Positions 1 to 8,228 of a DNA stretch of 64,000 nucleotides are shown here, one piece after another. The translations under genes and the position numbers were made by a program. Under the pieces are notes generated by a model. It did no database searches. It saw only the letters and a program-made list of their open reading frames with translations, and had not been told where the DNA came from. Origin of the DNA: Bordetella parapertussis (GTDB lineage Bacteria > Pseudomonadota > Gammaproteobacteria > Burkholderiales > Burkholderiaceae_B); assembly GCA_945903445.1 (NCBI GenBank), contig CAMDNZ010000014.1:1-64000 (forward strand), read 5' to 3'. Each line of letters opens with the position of its first letter. Position 1 is the first letter of the stretch.

Positions 1-321
1 CTGGGATTGCTCTTTCCCGAGGACGTTATCTTCGTGGGATGGACCAAAAATAAAGATCTTGCAGAGAAAGTGCTTGCCGACATTGGTGCGTATGGAAAGA
101 TTCCCGATATCGTGGAGTTCCCGGTAGGAAACATGTTTTTCTTCCGCCCTCAGGCGATTCTTCCCATATTTAAACGTGGATATAATTTCAGCGATTTCCC
201 CCCTGAGCCTCTCGCCTACGATGGCACAATGCTTCACGCGATAGAACGCATATGGACGGTAATCTGCGAAAGCCAGGGCTATGAATGGAAGACGACATGG
301 TTGCCCGGCTTACGCAGATAA
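1..321 (+). CDS. RgpF-like rhamnan/glycan synthesis protein, 3' end only
   Basis: Partial gene entering from the left edge; the frame is open from base 1 to a TAA at 319-321, so only about 106 C-terminal residues are visible. The segment has the pattern of the C-terminus of rhamnan synthesis F (RgpF) family proteins, which are associated with glycosyltransferases that build cell-surface polysaccharide: EFPVGNMFFFRP, then an FPPEPL-like stretch, then YDGTMLHAIER. Its position ahead of a membrane glycosyltransferase and an ABC polysaccharide exporter fits that role. The catalytic part lies outside the window, so the linked sugar cannot be judged. The family call comes from remembered motif patterns, not a search. 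Confidence 0.7.
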   Translation: MGLLFPEDVIFVGWTKNKDLAEKVLADIGAYGKIPDIVEFPVGNMFFFRPQAILPIFKRGYNFSDFPPEPLAYDGTMLHAIERIWTVICESQGYEWKTTWLPGLRR

Positions 322-344
322 TCTTGGTTCCGTACTCACACGAC

Positions 345-366
345 GGCTATTCCACTTCAAATAGCC
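345..366 (+). terminator. Weak hairpin after the RgpF-like gene
   Basis: A perfect 7-bp inverted repeat (GGCTATT at 345-351, AATAGCC at 360-366) with an 8-nt loop lies 24 bases past the stop codon. No T-run follows, so it is at best a weak or factor-assisted terminator. Confidence 0.3.
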
Positions 367-446
367 CTTCGCTGGCCCGGGAAAATGGTTATGGCTGCCT
401 TTCACCGATTTCTTAACAACCGTTCCAATACCGATTCGGAGCAATC

Positions 447-1934
447 ATGGACCGCCACGAAAAGTTCACTCGCAACTGGGCAGCCCTTCTACTCGGTGTC
501 GCTATTGTTATCAGCCTGGTTGCGCTTTGCACGAATATAAACGGGCCGGTTCTCGACAGTTACGGCTTCCGGCAAACGCAGACCGCGATAAGCGCTTACT
601 ACATCGCACTTGGCGGACCAATCTTCAGCTACGAAACACCTGTCTTCGGGCCACCTTGGGCAATACCGTTCGAGTTTCCCACAATTCAAATTCTGGCTGC
701 CGCACTGCACTTCGTTGGCGTGCCGCTCGATGCAGCTGGCCGGCTGGTGTCCTATTTTTTCTATGTGGCTTGCCTGATACCCATCTACTTCCTCACCAAG
801 GCGGCGAATTTACCCCGCAACTCGTTTTGGGTGATGGGTGCGCTGTTCATGGCTGCGCCGATTCATCTCTTTTGGGGGAGGACATTCCTGATTGAGACGG
901 GCGCCTTGTTTTTCAGCTTGTGCTGGCTCGCTGTGTTCATCACCGTGCTCAAGCATACGCGGGCGACGCTTGGTTCGGTCGTGTTGGCCCTGCTTGCAGG
1001 CTGTATGGCCGCGCTGACGAAGTCGACCACATTCATTCCAGTGGTGCTGTTCGCGTTCTTTTGGTTCGTCCCAGTTGCGGCACGCCGCTATGCTTCAGGT
1101 GGGCTCAAAGAGATGCTTCGTATCGCTTGTATTGCGGCGGGCATCACGCTGATCCCGCTGCTGGTCGGGCTAGGCTGGGTAATGTGGTCCGATAGCCTAA
1201 AAACGGCGAACGAAATGGGAGCCATGCTGACCTCAAAAGCTCTGTTGGCGTGGAATTTCGGCTCGCTAGAACAACGCTTCTCACCTCTCGTGTGGGCCAT
1301 GTTCGAGAACAGAAGTCTGAAGGATGTCTTCGGTACCGTTCCTTATATCGCGATAGCAAGCTTAGGGGTGTATTTCGCCAAGCCGGGATATCGATGGTTT
1401 GCCTCCTGCTGCATAGCAGTGACCATTGGCACGCTTCTTATCCTGACCAATCTTCACTTCGTGCATTCCTACTATCTAGTGTCAATTGCCGTATTTGCAA
1501 TTTTCCCGGTAGCCATTGCGGTGGCTCAGCTCGATAAGGTTCCGGCTGCGATTTTGCTCGTACTGCTCATGGCGTCGCAAGTTTTTCATTTCTACGGCGA
1601 ACCCAATAGACTCATACAGACTGATCATTCCCTTGCCTCGGAATATCGGATCGCGATCGATGTCGCGAAGTTGACAAACCCTGGCGACGTGATTCTTGTA
1701 ATCGGCCACGACTGGGATTCGACAATCCCTTATTACTCACAACGCCGTAGCCAGATTCTGCCGGATTGGGCGCCGCAAAAACAATTCGATGACAAGCTTG
1801 CCCAAGCTCGATCTTACGGCGCTGTCGTGCTATGCAACCATCCTAACGAGAAAGTCATTGCAGCCCGGGCAACTTTGCTTTCCGATGGCTTCTCTGAAAT
1901 TCAACGTGAGGATCGATGCGCGATATATCGATGA
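447..1934 (+). CDS. Polytopic membrane glycosyltransferase, GT39/ArnT-like
   Basis: A 495-residue integral membrane protein with about ten hydrophobic segments. After the first membrane helix (about residues 13-33) comes a loop with DSYGFRQTQTA, typical of a family of bacterial GT39-like (dolichyl-phosphate-mannose mannosyltransferase-like) proteins. A second motif, GRTFLIETGA, lies near residue 145. Family members use polyprenyl-phosphate sugars and transfer the sugar on the periplasmic face. The C-terminal 100 residues form a soluble domain (VILVIGHDWDST). Setting between an RgpF-like gene and wzm/wzt suggests it decorates the same glycan. Donor and acceptor cannot be read from sequence. 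The start ATG follows the AT-rich stretch CGGAGCAATC, where GGAG is a plausible ribosome binding site. Confidence 0.65.
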   Translation: MDRHEKFTRNWAALLLGVAIVISLVALCTNINGPVLDSYGFRQTQTAISAYYIALGGPIFSYETPVFGPPWAIPFEFPTIQILAAALHFVGVPLDAAGRLVSYFFYVACLIPIYFLTKAANLPRNSFWVMGALFMAAPIHLFWGRTFLIETGALFFSLCWLAVFITVLKHTRATLGSVVLALLAGCMAALTKSTTFIPVVLFAFFWFVPVAARRYASGGLKEMLRIACIAAGITLIPLLVGLGWVMWSDSLKTANEMGAMLTSKALLAWNFGSLEQRFSPLVWAMFENRSLKDVFGTVPYIAIASLGVYFAKPGYRWFASCCIAVTIGTLLILTNLHFVHSYYLVSIAVFAIFPVAIAVAQLDKVPAAILLVLLMASQVFHFYGEPNRLIQTDHSLASEYRIAIDVAKLTNPGDVILVIGHDWDSTIPYYSQRRSQILPDWAPQKQFDDKLAQARSYGAVVLCNHPNEKVIAARATLLSDGFSEIQREDRCAIYR

Positions 1935-2305
1935 TCCTGTCATCGCGACTGCCTGCCTAAAGCGGCAAGCCGCAGCAAAACGCTCATGTCGAAAGCATTA
2001 GCCGAACGACACGTCATGAGCGCTACGTTCACATCACTGGAATGAATTCGACCACGTGTGGGATGCACATTATCCGGTGGACATGGTCCGACATAAACAG
2101 ACGTCCGGATTTGGCACCGGTGGCATCACGTCCCGGCTGATGTCGATCACGCCACCGAGTGCGGTGACTGGCTCGAGAGATTCGTACCCGGCGCTGCCGA
2201 ACGACCCGGCAACTGAAACGGTCCCTTCATGCCCAGCGGACTTGCCCCCGTATTGCCGAACACCCCTTATGGACGACACCACGTAGGCAATGCCCCCATC
2301 TAGCA
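1935..2305. other. Intergenic stretch between convergent genes, no clear gene
   Basis: About 370 bases separate the GT39-like gene and wzt, which converge here. No RNA gene or strong terminator is visible. The minus strand holds an open frame (about 2070-2393) that overlaps the end of wzt in another frame. Its translation is Gly/Val/Ser rich (for example GGIAYVVSSIRG) and looks more protein-like than a random shadow. It could be a relic of a lost gene or of a Wzt C-terminal domain, but I cannot assign it. Confidence 0.4.
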
Positions 2306-3058
2306 TCAAGTTGTGAAGTAATGCTCCACAACTTCCTGGGGCGCGCCGTCCATCTTTACTCGACCATGCTCCATCCAGATCACGCGATTGCACGTGCGCA
2401 AAATGAGCTCTTTAGAATGGCTTGCGATGACCAGGATGTTAGTGGCTTCAACCAAGTCGTTCAAACGCTGTTCTGCCTTGACTTTGAACCCCTCGTCACC
2501 GACCGACAACCACTCGTCCATTAACAATATCTCTGGGCGGATCACGGTGGAAACAGCAAACGCGAGCCGTAGATGCATGCCCGCCGAGTACGTTCTCAGA
2601 GGCATATCGATAAAATCGCCAAGCTCGGAAAATTCAATGATCTCGTCGAGACAGTTTTTGATAGCGGACCTTGTCAGGCCGAGTAGCGCACCCCGAAGAT
2701 AGATATTTTCGCGCCCCGTCGACTCCGCATCGATTCCAAATCCGATATCAATCAGCGAGCCAATCTCGCCGCTGATCTCTGCGAGTCCCCTTGACGGTGC
2801 GTAAACACCGCTCAACAGACGGAGCATTGTGCTCTTGCCTGCTCCGTTGTGACCCAGCAGACCGACGCGGGCACCATCGTCGAATTGCATCGTGATGTTG
2901 TCGAGCGCCCGCACTACGACGCGACCGCTGGCATCTGCGTCCAACTGCCCACCTGTCGCGACCTGGAATAAGCGCTTTTTCAGAGAACGGGCGCTTGCAT
3001 TGTAGATAGGAAAGTCAATACAAACATTCTGGAAATTTATCGACGCCATTTGATTCAT
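2306..3058 (-). CDS. wzt: Wzt-type polysaccharide ABC exporter, ATP-binding protein
   Basis: A 250-residue ATPase of the polysaccharide/O-antigen ABC-2 export family, powering flipping of a completed lipid-linked glycan across the inner membrane. Visible motifs are Walker A GHNGAGKST (about residue 68), a signature-like RTYSAGMHLRLA, Walker B EILLMDEWLSVGD and the switch histidine in IASHSKE. The tail ends in EHYFTT, so the sugar-recognising C-terminal domain found in long Wzt proteins is absent. It resembles the short capsule/teichoic-acid type. It lies 9 bases after the permease gene and is surely cotranscribed with it. The local DNA is richer in A and T than the rest of the window, consistent with acquired surface-polysaccharide DNA. 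Confidence 0.88.
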   Translation of the reverse strand: MNQMASINFQNVCIDFPIYNASARSLKKRLFQVATGGQLDADASGRVVVRALDNITMQFDDGARVGLLGHNGAGKSTMLRLLSGVYAPSRGLAEISGEIGSLIDIGFGIDAESTGRENIYLRGALLGLTRSAIKNCLDEIIEFSELGDFIDMPLRTYSAGMHLRLAFAVSTVIRPEILLMDEWLSVGDEGFKVKAEQRLNDLVEATNILVIASHSKELILRTCNRVIWMEHGRVKMDGAPQEVVEHYFTT

Positions 3059-3067
3059 GAATTCCGA

Positions 3068-3871
3068 TTAGAGCCAATAGGCGATACGAGTGCGATAACG
3101 GCCGTAGAAAATGAGCGTGATTACCCAACCTACCATCGCGCAACCGATTGAAAAAATCCAATTCGAGGGCGTTGGAAAATCACCAAGCAGTGGCGCGCGC
3201 ACGATTTGAATTAAATGATAAAACGGGTTCAGTTCGAGCAGGAAATAAGATACTGCCCGCTCCGGCAACAGATTGGGCAACCACATTATCGGTGTCAGGT
3301 AGAAAACGACTTGCAACAGGCTGGTCACGATCTGGGAAATGTCGCGATAACGTGCGCATACCGTCGCCAGCAGCGTGCAGAACCAAACCAGATTAAGCAC
3401 CAGGACCACGACTCCCATGACACTTAGCAAGCTGACCCATGAGAGTGGACGTCCGACCGCAAATATGACAATCGGAAAAATAACGATGTTATGCGCCAAA
3501 ATTATCAAATTCCGCCAAAGCAACCGCAAGATATGCACGGGCAATGGAATGGGAAGTTGTTTGATAATTGCCTCAGACGAAATAAAGCCAGTGCAACCTT
3601 CGCTGATCGACGTGGAAATAAACCCCCAAAGAATCAGACCAATTGAAAGAAAGGGAAGATATTCCCTCAAGGGTGTCTTGAAAATCTGACCGAACACGAT
3701 ACCTATCGTGCCGATCATCACTCCCATCGTAATTGTCAGCCAGAACGGACCCAGCGACGATCGACGGTAACGCTGGCGGACGTCTTGCCATCCAAGCGTT
3801 CCAACCAATTCGGCGCGGCGCGCAGACGCGACCAGATCGCCTAACGCGCCGCCAAAATTCAACTTAGCCAT
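3068..3871 (-). CDS. wzm: Wzm-type polysaccharide ABC exporter, permease
   Basis: ABC-2 type membrane permease that forms the channel used by the adjacent Wzt. I place the start at the ATG at 3871, giving 267 residues. The family usually begins just before a motif like this protein's LVGTLGWQDVRQRYRRS, followed by LGPFWLTITMG and six membrane helices. The frame stays open to 4063, which would add 64 residues rich in Ser/Thr/Gly with no family resemblance; I regard that extension as noncoding. The gene is transcribed ahead of wzt and divergently from the UbiA-family gene across a long intergenic space. Confidence 0.87.
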   Translation of the reverse strand: MAKLNFGGALGDLVASARRAELVGTLGWQDVRQRYRRSSLGPFWLTITMGVMIGTIGIVFGQIFKTPLREYLPFLSIGLILWGFISTSISEGCTGFISSEAIIKQLPIPLPVHILRLLWRNLIILAHNIVIFPIVIFAVGRPLSWVSLLSVMGVVVLVLNLVWFCTLLATVCARYRDISQIVTSLLQVVFYLTPIMWLPNLLPERAVSYFLLELNPFYHLIQIVRAPLLGDFPTPSNWIFSIGCAMVGWVITLIFYGRYRTRIAYWL

Positions 3872-4692
3872 GCTGCTGTAACCTGTAGTTGTTGATGTAC
3901 CTGAGCTGCCGCAGCTCCGATCTTTGGGAATCGGCGCGCCGTTTCGAACGGCGGCAATCATTCGCTGCAGAACCTCCGGCTTTATCCTGAAATGCCCGAG
4001 CGCAGAATGCAGTGTCTGTCCGTTATTTAATCGAATAAATAAGGCTCGCAACGGTTGCAACAAAGGCCGAATGTGCCGCTTTTCTGGTCTTCGCTGACGC
4101 TATGGCGCCCATTCAGCATGTACTAAGACCAACGCGAGCGCGGTGTTCAAAAGCGATCCACGAGTCATAGCCATCGCTGTACAGTGCAGACAATTTTTAA
4201 TTTTAACGCAAAGCACCTCGTACGCGCCAAAGGCTGGACGGCGGGCACTCGCTGCCTGAACCTGATGGGCCACTTCGCCAACTTGCGCACAATCCCGCTC
4301 ATCCCTCGGTCTGATATACACTGCCAGCACTTATACCTCGATGGATCAAAAGCCATGTGCACCCGGCTGCTCTTCCTGCGCTGGCAAGCAAAGCTTATTG
4401 CCCAGGCGACGCCATAGCATTGAGAAGAGGCAAGTTGTACAACTGCTTTTGGATAAATTGATAATACATGTAGCGGTTTTGTATCCAGACCGAAAGCTAC
4501 TTCGCGCTTTAATGACTTTCACTAGCAAGGCCACCCGACTTTTCTTTAATCTTAAGCAGTCGCACGGGCTACGTGCTCAAGGCGTTCGGTTAGAATCCCT
4601 GACTTTGCGGCAACAGGGACGATCCAATGCGCCATGATCGTCGAGCTTTTTTGCTAACTGTTCAACACATTCCACCCAGCAGAGACTTCCGA
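3872..4692. other. Long divergent intergenic region, putative promoters only
   Basis: About 820 bases lie between the start of wzm (minus) and the start of the UbiA-family gene (plus). The stretch is AT-rich and short open frames here show no recognisable domain. One possible -10 for the plus-strand operon is TAGAAT at 4591-4596 in a TTAGAAT context, but no good -35 stands at the right distance. A run around 4447-4475 (TTGGATAAATTGATAATACA) also looks promoter-like. A frame from 4341 begins MDQKPCAPGCSSCAG, a small cysteine-rich peptide, but nothing else supports it. Confidence 0.4.
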
Positions 4693-6117
4693 ATGAACCA
4701 ATGTCCGTTGATCGTCGATCTGGATGGAACGTTGCTGCGTTCCGATATGCTTTTTGAAACCTGGCTGAGTTTTGCGAAAGACGAGCCGCTGCGCGCTCTG
4801 ATGCCCTTTGTATGGGTGTTCAAAGGCAAGCCATTCCTGAAGGCACGCCTCGCTGAAGAAAGCAAGCTCGACGTCAGCGCGCTTCCGTATAACCAAAACG
4901 TGCTTACCATGATAGCCACGGCGCGCGATGAAGGCCGGGAAGTCGTTCTGGCCACGGCAACTCACCGCCGCTACGCTGATCGAATTGCAGAGCATCTCGG
5001 TGTTTTCGACGACGTGATCGCAACCGAGCACGATATCAACCTTTCTGCGCACCGGAAAAAAGCCGCGCTTGTCGCTCGATACGGCGAGAATGGGTTCGAT
5101 TACGTTGGCAACGCTATAGACGATATTGCAGTATGGGCCGCGGCCCGCCAAGTACACATCGTAGAACCCCACAGAGGCGTGGTGCGCCGCGCCCGCGCCG
5201 CAGGTGCTATCGCCTCTGTCACCGCCGACGCCCCAGCCGCCATTGGCACGTGGGCAAGAGCGCTGCGTTTGCATCAGTGGATCAAAAACCTGTTGATCTT
5301 CGTACCGCTGCTGGCCAGCCATCAGTTCGCCGACATCCCGCTCATCCTGACAGGCATCCTGGCTTTTTTCGCATTTGGACTGTGCGCGTCCAGTGTCTAT
5401 CTCCTGAACGACCTTCTCGATCTGGCCGACGATCGGCAACACGCGACCAAACGAAAACGACCATTTGCCGCCGGGATACTTGAAATCAAGCATGGCCTGA
5501 TGGCCATTGTGCTATTGCTGTTGGGCGCGTTTGGAATCGCGCTCTCGCTGCTTCCTACCGCATTCTCTGTCGCCTTGGCCGGATACTACATCGCTACTCT
5601 GCTTTATTCATTGTGGCTCAAACGGCAGATGATGATCGACGTCGTTACGCTGGCGATGCTGTACACCAGCAGAATCATCGCCGGCGCACTGGCGTTCGCG
5701 ACCGATCTGACGTTCTGGATGCTGGCGTTTTCCATGTTCATTTTTCTCAGCCTGGCGTTGGTCAAACGATACGCTGAGCTGCGGCAGGCCCGGTCTCAGG
5801 GCAAGTCGGAGAAAACCCGCGGTCGGGGATATTTTCCGAATGACCTGGAAATCGTTTCGTCCCTAGGTGCCGCCTCCGGCTATATCTCGGTCATGGTGCT
5901 GGCACTCTATATCCAGGAGCAAACCATCGCCGCCATGTACCGGCGTCCAGAGATACTGTGGTTGTCGTGCCCCCTGCTACTTTATTGGATTTCGCGTACC
6001 TGGATGTTGACGCACCGCGGCGTCATGAATGACGACCCGATTGTCTTCGCAGTCAAAGACCGAGTCAGTCTTATCGTCGGGGTCTTGTTTGGCGCAATAT
6101 TCCTGCTTGCTTACTGA
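4693..6117 (+). CDS. UbiA-family polyprenyl-phosphate phosphoribosyltransferase with HAD phosphatase domain
   Basis: A 474-residue two-domain protein. Residues 1 to about 190 form a HAD-type phosphatase (IVDLDGTLL near the start, LATATHR, and GNAIDDIAVW). Residues from about 200 form a polytopic UbiA prenyltransferase domain with a variant of the NDxxDxxxD motif (LNDLLDLADDRQ) and the YSLWLKRQMMIDV loop. In mycobacteria the UbiA protein Rv3806c makes decaprenyl-phosphoryl-5-phosphoribose and a separate phosphatase removes the 5-phosphate; here both activities appear to be fused. The next two genes look like DprE1 and DprE2, which supports this assignment over quinone or heme prenyltransferases. 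The ATG at 4693 is chosen because it begins the HAD domain; the frame is open upstream to 4627. Confidence 0.75.
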   Translation: MNQCPLIVDLDGTLLRSDMLFETWLSFAKDEPLRALMPFVWVFKGKPFLKARLAEESKLDVSALPYNQNVLTMIATARDEGREVVLATATHRRYADRIAEHLGVFDDVIATEHDINLSAHRKKAALVARYGENGFDYVGNAIDDIAVWAAARQVHIVEPHRGVVRRARAAGAIASVTADAPAAIGTWARALRLHQWIKNLLIFVPLLASHQFADIPLILTGILAFFAFGLCASSVYLLNDLLDLADDRQHATKRKRPFAAGILEIKHGLMAIVLLLLGAFGIALSLLPTAFSVALAGYYIATLLYSLWLKRQMMIDVVTLAMLYTSRIIAGALAFATDLTFWMLAFSMFIFLSLALVKRYAELRQARSQGKSEKTRGRGYFPNDLEIVSSLGAASGYISVMVLALYIQEQTIAAMYRRPEILWLSCPLLLYWISRTWMLTHRGVMNDDPIVFAVKDRVSLIVGVLFGAIFLLAY

Positions 6118-6119
6118 CG

Positions 6120-7436
6120 ATGTCGTCCAGACTTTCCTGGGGACGTTACCCCCCACTGCCTCAAGCAGCCCGGCCTGTAGCGTGGCGGCAGCATACGGTC
6201 GCCGCGCTACGGGAAACCGGCGCCGGCACCGCACGTACACTGCCTTTCGGAAACGGTCGGAGCTACGGCGACAGTTGCTACGCAGAGTCCGGTCAGGTGC
6301 TCCACATGGCGCATCTCGACCGTTTCATCGAGGTCGACTGGCAGTCGGGCCGCATAAAAGCCGAAGCTGGCGTGCTGCTTGCCGACGTCCTGGATGTCGC
6401 CGTGCCCAATGGTTGGTTTCTTTCCGTCACGCCGGGCACGAAATACGTCACGCTGGGTGGAGCTGTTGCCAACGACGTTCACGGCAAGAACCATCATGTG
6501 CGCGGAACCTTCGGTCGTCATGTATTGACGTTCGGCCTAATACGCTCCGATGCCAATGCCGAATTGGTGTGTTCGCCTACCCAGAATAACGCGCTGTTTA
6601 CCGCGACGATCGGCGGACTGGGACTCACGGGCATCATCACATGGGTCGAGTTGCAATTGATGCCCATCGCATCACCTGCCATCGATGTCGCCTCGTTCAA
6701 GTTCGGTTCATTGGCCGAGTTCTTCACGCTCTCGGCAAAGCTCGATCCCCTGCACGAATACGGCGTGGCATGGGTGGATTGTCTGGCGACTGGCGCACAC
6801 GCAGGCCGCGGAATCTATATGGTGGGCGATCACGCCCGCATTGGTGAACTCGAATCCAAACCGAGGCGCAAGCTCGCGGTGCCGTTCGTATTTCCGGTTT
6901 CGGCCGTCAACAACGTGACGCTGCGCGCTTTCAACGCAGCCTATTACACGATGCATAAATCCGGCCAACAGCAATCGCGCACTGGCTACGATCCGTTTTT
7001 CTATCCACTGGACGGCATCCTTCACTGGAATCGTATTTACGGCAAGCGCGGCTTCCAGCAGTTCCAGTGCGTCATTCCAGAGCGTCAGGCCGAGCCGGCG
7101 ATCGAAGCGCTGCTGGCCGCGATTGCACGCTCGGGAAGCGGCTCGTTCCTGGCGGTACTGAAGCGATGCGGCAATATCGTTTCGCCAGGAAAAATGTCGT
7201 TTCCCATGGCTGGCACGTCGTTGGCGCTCGATTTTCCCAATCACCCGCGGCTAGACCGCTTGTTCGACAAACTCGATCGCATCGTCAGCGACGCCGGCGG
7301 GCGCTTGTATCCGGCAAAAGACGCACACATGCATGGCGATGACTTCCGCCGTGCCTACCCCAACTGGCACGAAGTGGAAGCCCTGCGCGATCCACTGCTG
7401 TGCTCGCAGTTCTGGAAAAGAGTAACGCAGTCATGA
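6120..7436 (+). CDS. DprE1-like FAD-dependent decaprenylphosphoryl-ribose 2'-oxidase
   Basis: 438 residues with the fold of the FAD_binding_4/D-arabinono-lactone oxidase group. The FAD-binding elements FGNGRSYGDS (about 43-52) and PGTKYVTLGGAVANDVHGKN (about 105-124) match the DprE1 pattern closely. A lysine in LYPAKD (about residue 400) corresponds to the essential DprE1 active-site lysine. The segment SLALDFPN appears to carry Ala where mycobacterial DprE1 has the cysteine targeted by benzothiazinones; this alignment is from memory. The expected role is oxidation of polyprenyl-phosphoryl-ribose at C2, the first half of epimerisation to arabinose. The ATG is 2 bases past the upstream stop, and the stop overlaps the next ATG (ATGA), so the genes are translationally coupled. 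Confidence 0.78.
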   Translation: MSSRLSWGRYPPLPQAARPVAWRQHTVAALRETGAGTARTLPFGNGRSYGDSCYAESGQVLHMAHLDRFIEVDWQSGRIKAEAGVLLADVLDVAVPNGWFLSVTPGTKYVTLGGAVANDVHGKNHHVRGTFGRHVLTFGLIRSDANAELVCSPTQNNALFTATIGGLGLTGIITWVELQLMPIASPAIDVASFKFGSLAEFFTLSAKLDPLHEYGVAWVDCLATGAHAGRGIYMVGDHARIGELESKPRRKLAVPFVFPVSAVNNVTLRAFNAAYYTMHKSGQQQSRTGYDPFFYPLDGILHWNRIYGKRGFQQFQCVIPERQAEPAIEALLAAIARSGSGSFLAVLKRCGNIVSPGKMSFPMAGTSLALDFPNHPRLDRLFDKLDRIVSDAGGRLYPAKDAHMHGDDFRRAYPNWHEVEALRDPLLCSQFWKRVTQS

Positions 7437-8173
7437 AAAAGATCCTGATCATCGGCGCGACTTCGGGCATTGCGCATGCCTGCGCAAGACACTGGGCGCG
7501 CGATAAACCGGCATTCTTCCTGGTAGGCCGCAATGTCGACAAGTTGGCACAGACAGCCGACGACTTGCGTGCCCGCGGTGCCGCTTCGGTGGACATCCAT
7601 GCCTTGGATATGAACGACTTCGACCGTCACGGCGCGATGCTGGACGCCTGCTATCGAAGCCTGATGCATATCGACGTGGCACTGGTCGCGCACGGCACGC
7701 TCCCAGATCAGAAGAAGTGCGAAGAAACGGCGACACACGCCCTCGGCGAGTTCTCCAGTAATGCGCTCAGCGTGATCGCGGTGCTGACCGATCTGTCCAA
7801 TCGAATGGAAAAAGATCGGCACGGGACGATCGCGGTGATCTCCTCGGTGGCGGGCGACCGCGGCCGCCCCACCAACTATCTGTATGGCGCGGCAAAAGCA
7901 GCGGTAACCGCATTCTGCGAGGGGCTGCGGGCGCGCATGTTCAAGGTTGGCGTGCACGTCCTCACAATCAAGCCTGGGTTCGTCGATACGCCCATGACGC
8001 AAGGACTCCCGTTGCCCGCTGCGCTGGTCGCCTCCGCCGATAGCGTAGCCGCGATCATATGCAAGGCTGTGCAACGCAAATCCGACTCCATCTACGCACC
8101 GCACTTCTGGGCTCTCATCATGCTCGCAATCCGCAACGTCCCCACGAAGCTGTTCAAACGGCTGAATCTTTAA
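7433..8173 (+). CDS. DprE2-like short-chain dehydrogenase
   Basis: A 246-residue SDR. Cofactor loop GATSGIA is at residues 8-14, catalytic Ser in VISSVAG (about 138) and Tyr151/Lys155 in YGAAK. The start ATG overlaps the stop of the DprE1-like gene. In mycobacteria the DprE2 reductase returns the 2'-keto intermediate to the arabino configuration, giving polyprenyl-phosphoryl-D-arabinose. Coupling to a DprE1-like oxidase and a UbiA-type phosphoribosyltransferase is the main reason for choosing this function among the many SDR roles. The C-terminus carries a hydrophobic segment (PHFWALIMLAI) that may hold it at the membrane, fitting a lipid-linked substrate. Confidence 0.75.
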   Translation: MKKILIIGATSGIAHACARHWARDKPAFFLVGRNVDKLAQTADDLRARGAASVDIHALDMNDFDRHGAMLDACYRSLMHIDVALVAHGTLPDQKKCEETATHALGEFSSNALSVIAVLTDLSNRMEKDRHGTIAVISSVAGDRGRPTNYLYGAAKAAVTAFCEGLRARMFKVGVHVLTIKPGFVDTPMTQGLPLPAALVASADSVAAIICKAVQRKSDSIYAPHFWALIMLAIRNVPTKLFKRLNL

Positions 8174-8228
8174 GGGGCCTGCTCTTTTTGATTCGCGACT
8201 CCGATTCATTTCCTTGCTCGAACCTGCC

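Noticed and set aside
3872..4063. N-terminal extension of 64 residues on Wzm
   Set aside because: Ser/Thr/Gly-rich and unlike the family; the ATG at 3871 gives the normal length and N-terminus.
4341..4637. Open frame starting MDQKPCAPGCSSCAG, a possible small cysteine-rich protein
   Set aside because: No ribosome binding site, no continuing domain and codon use unlike neighbours.
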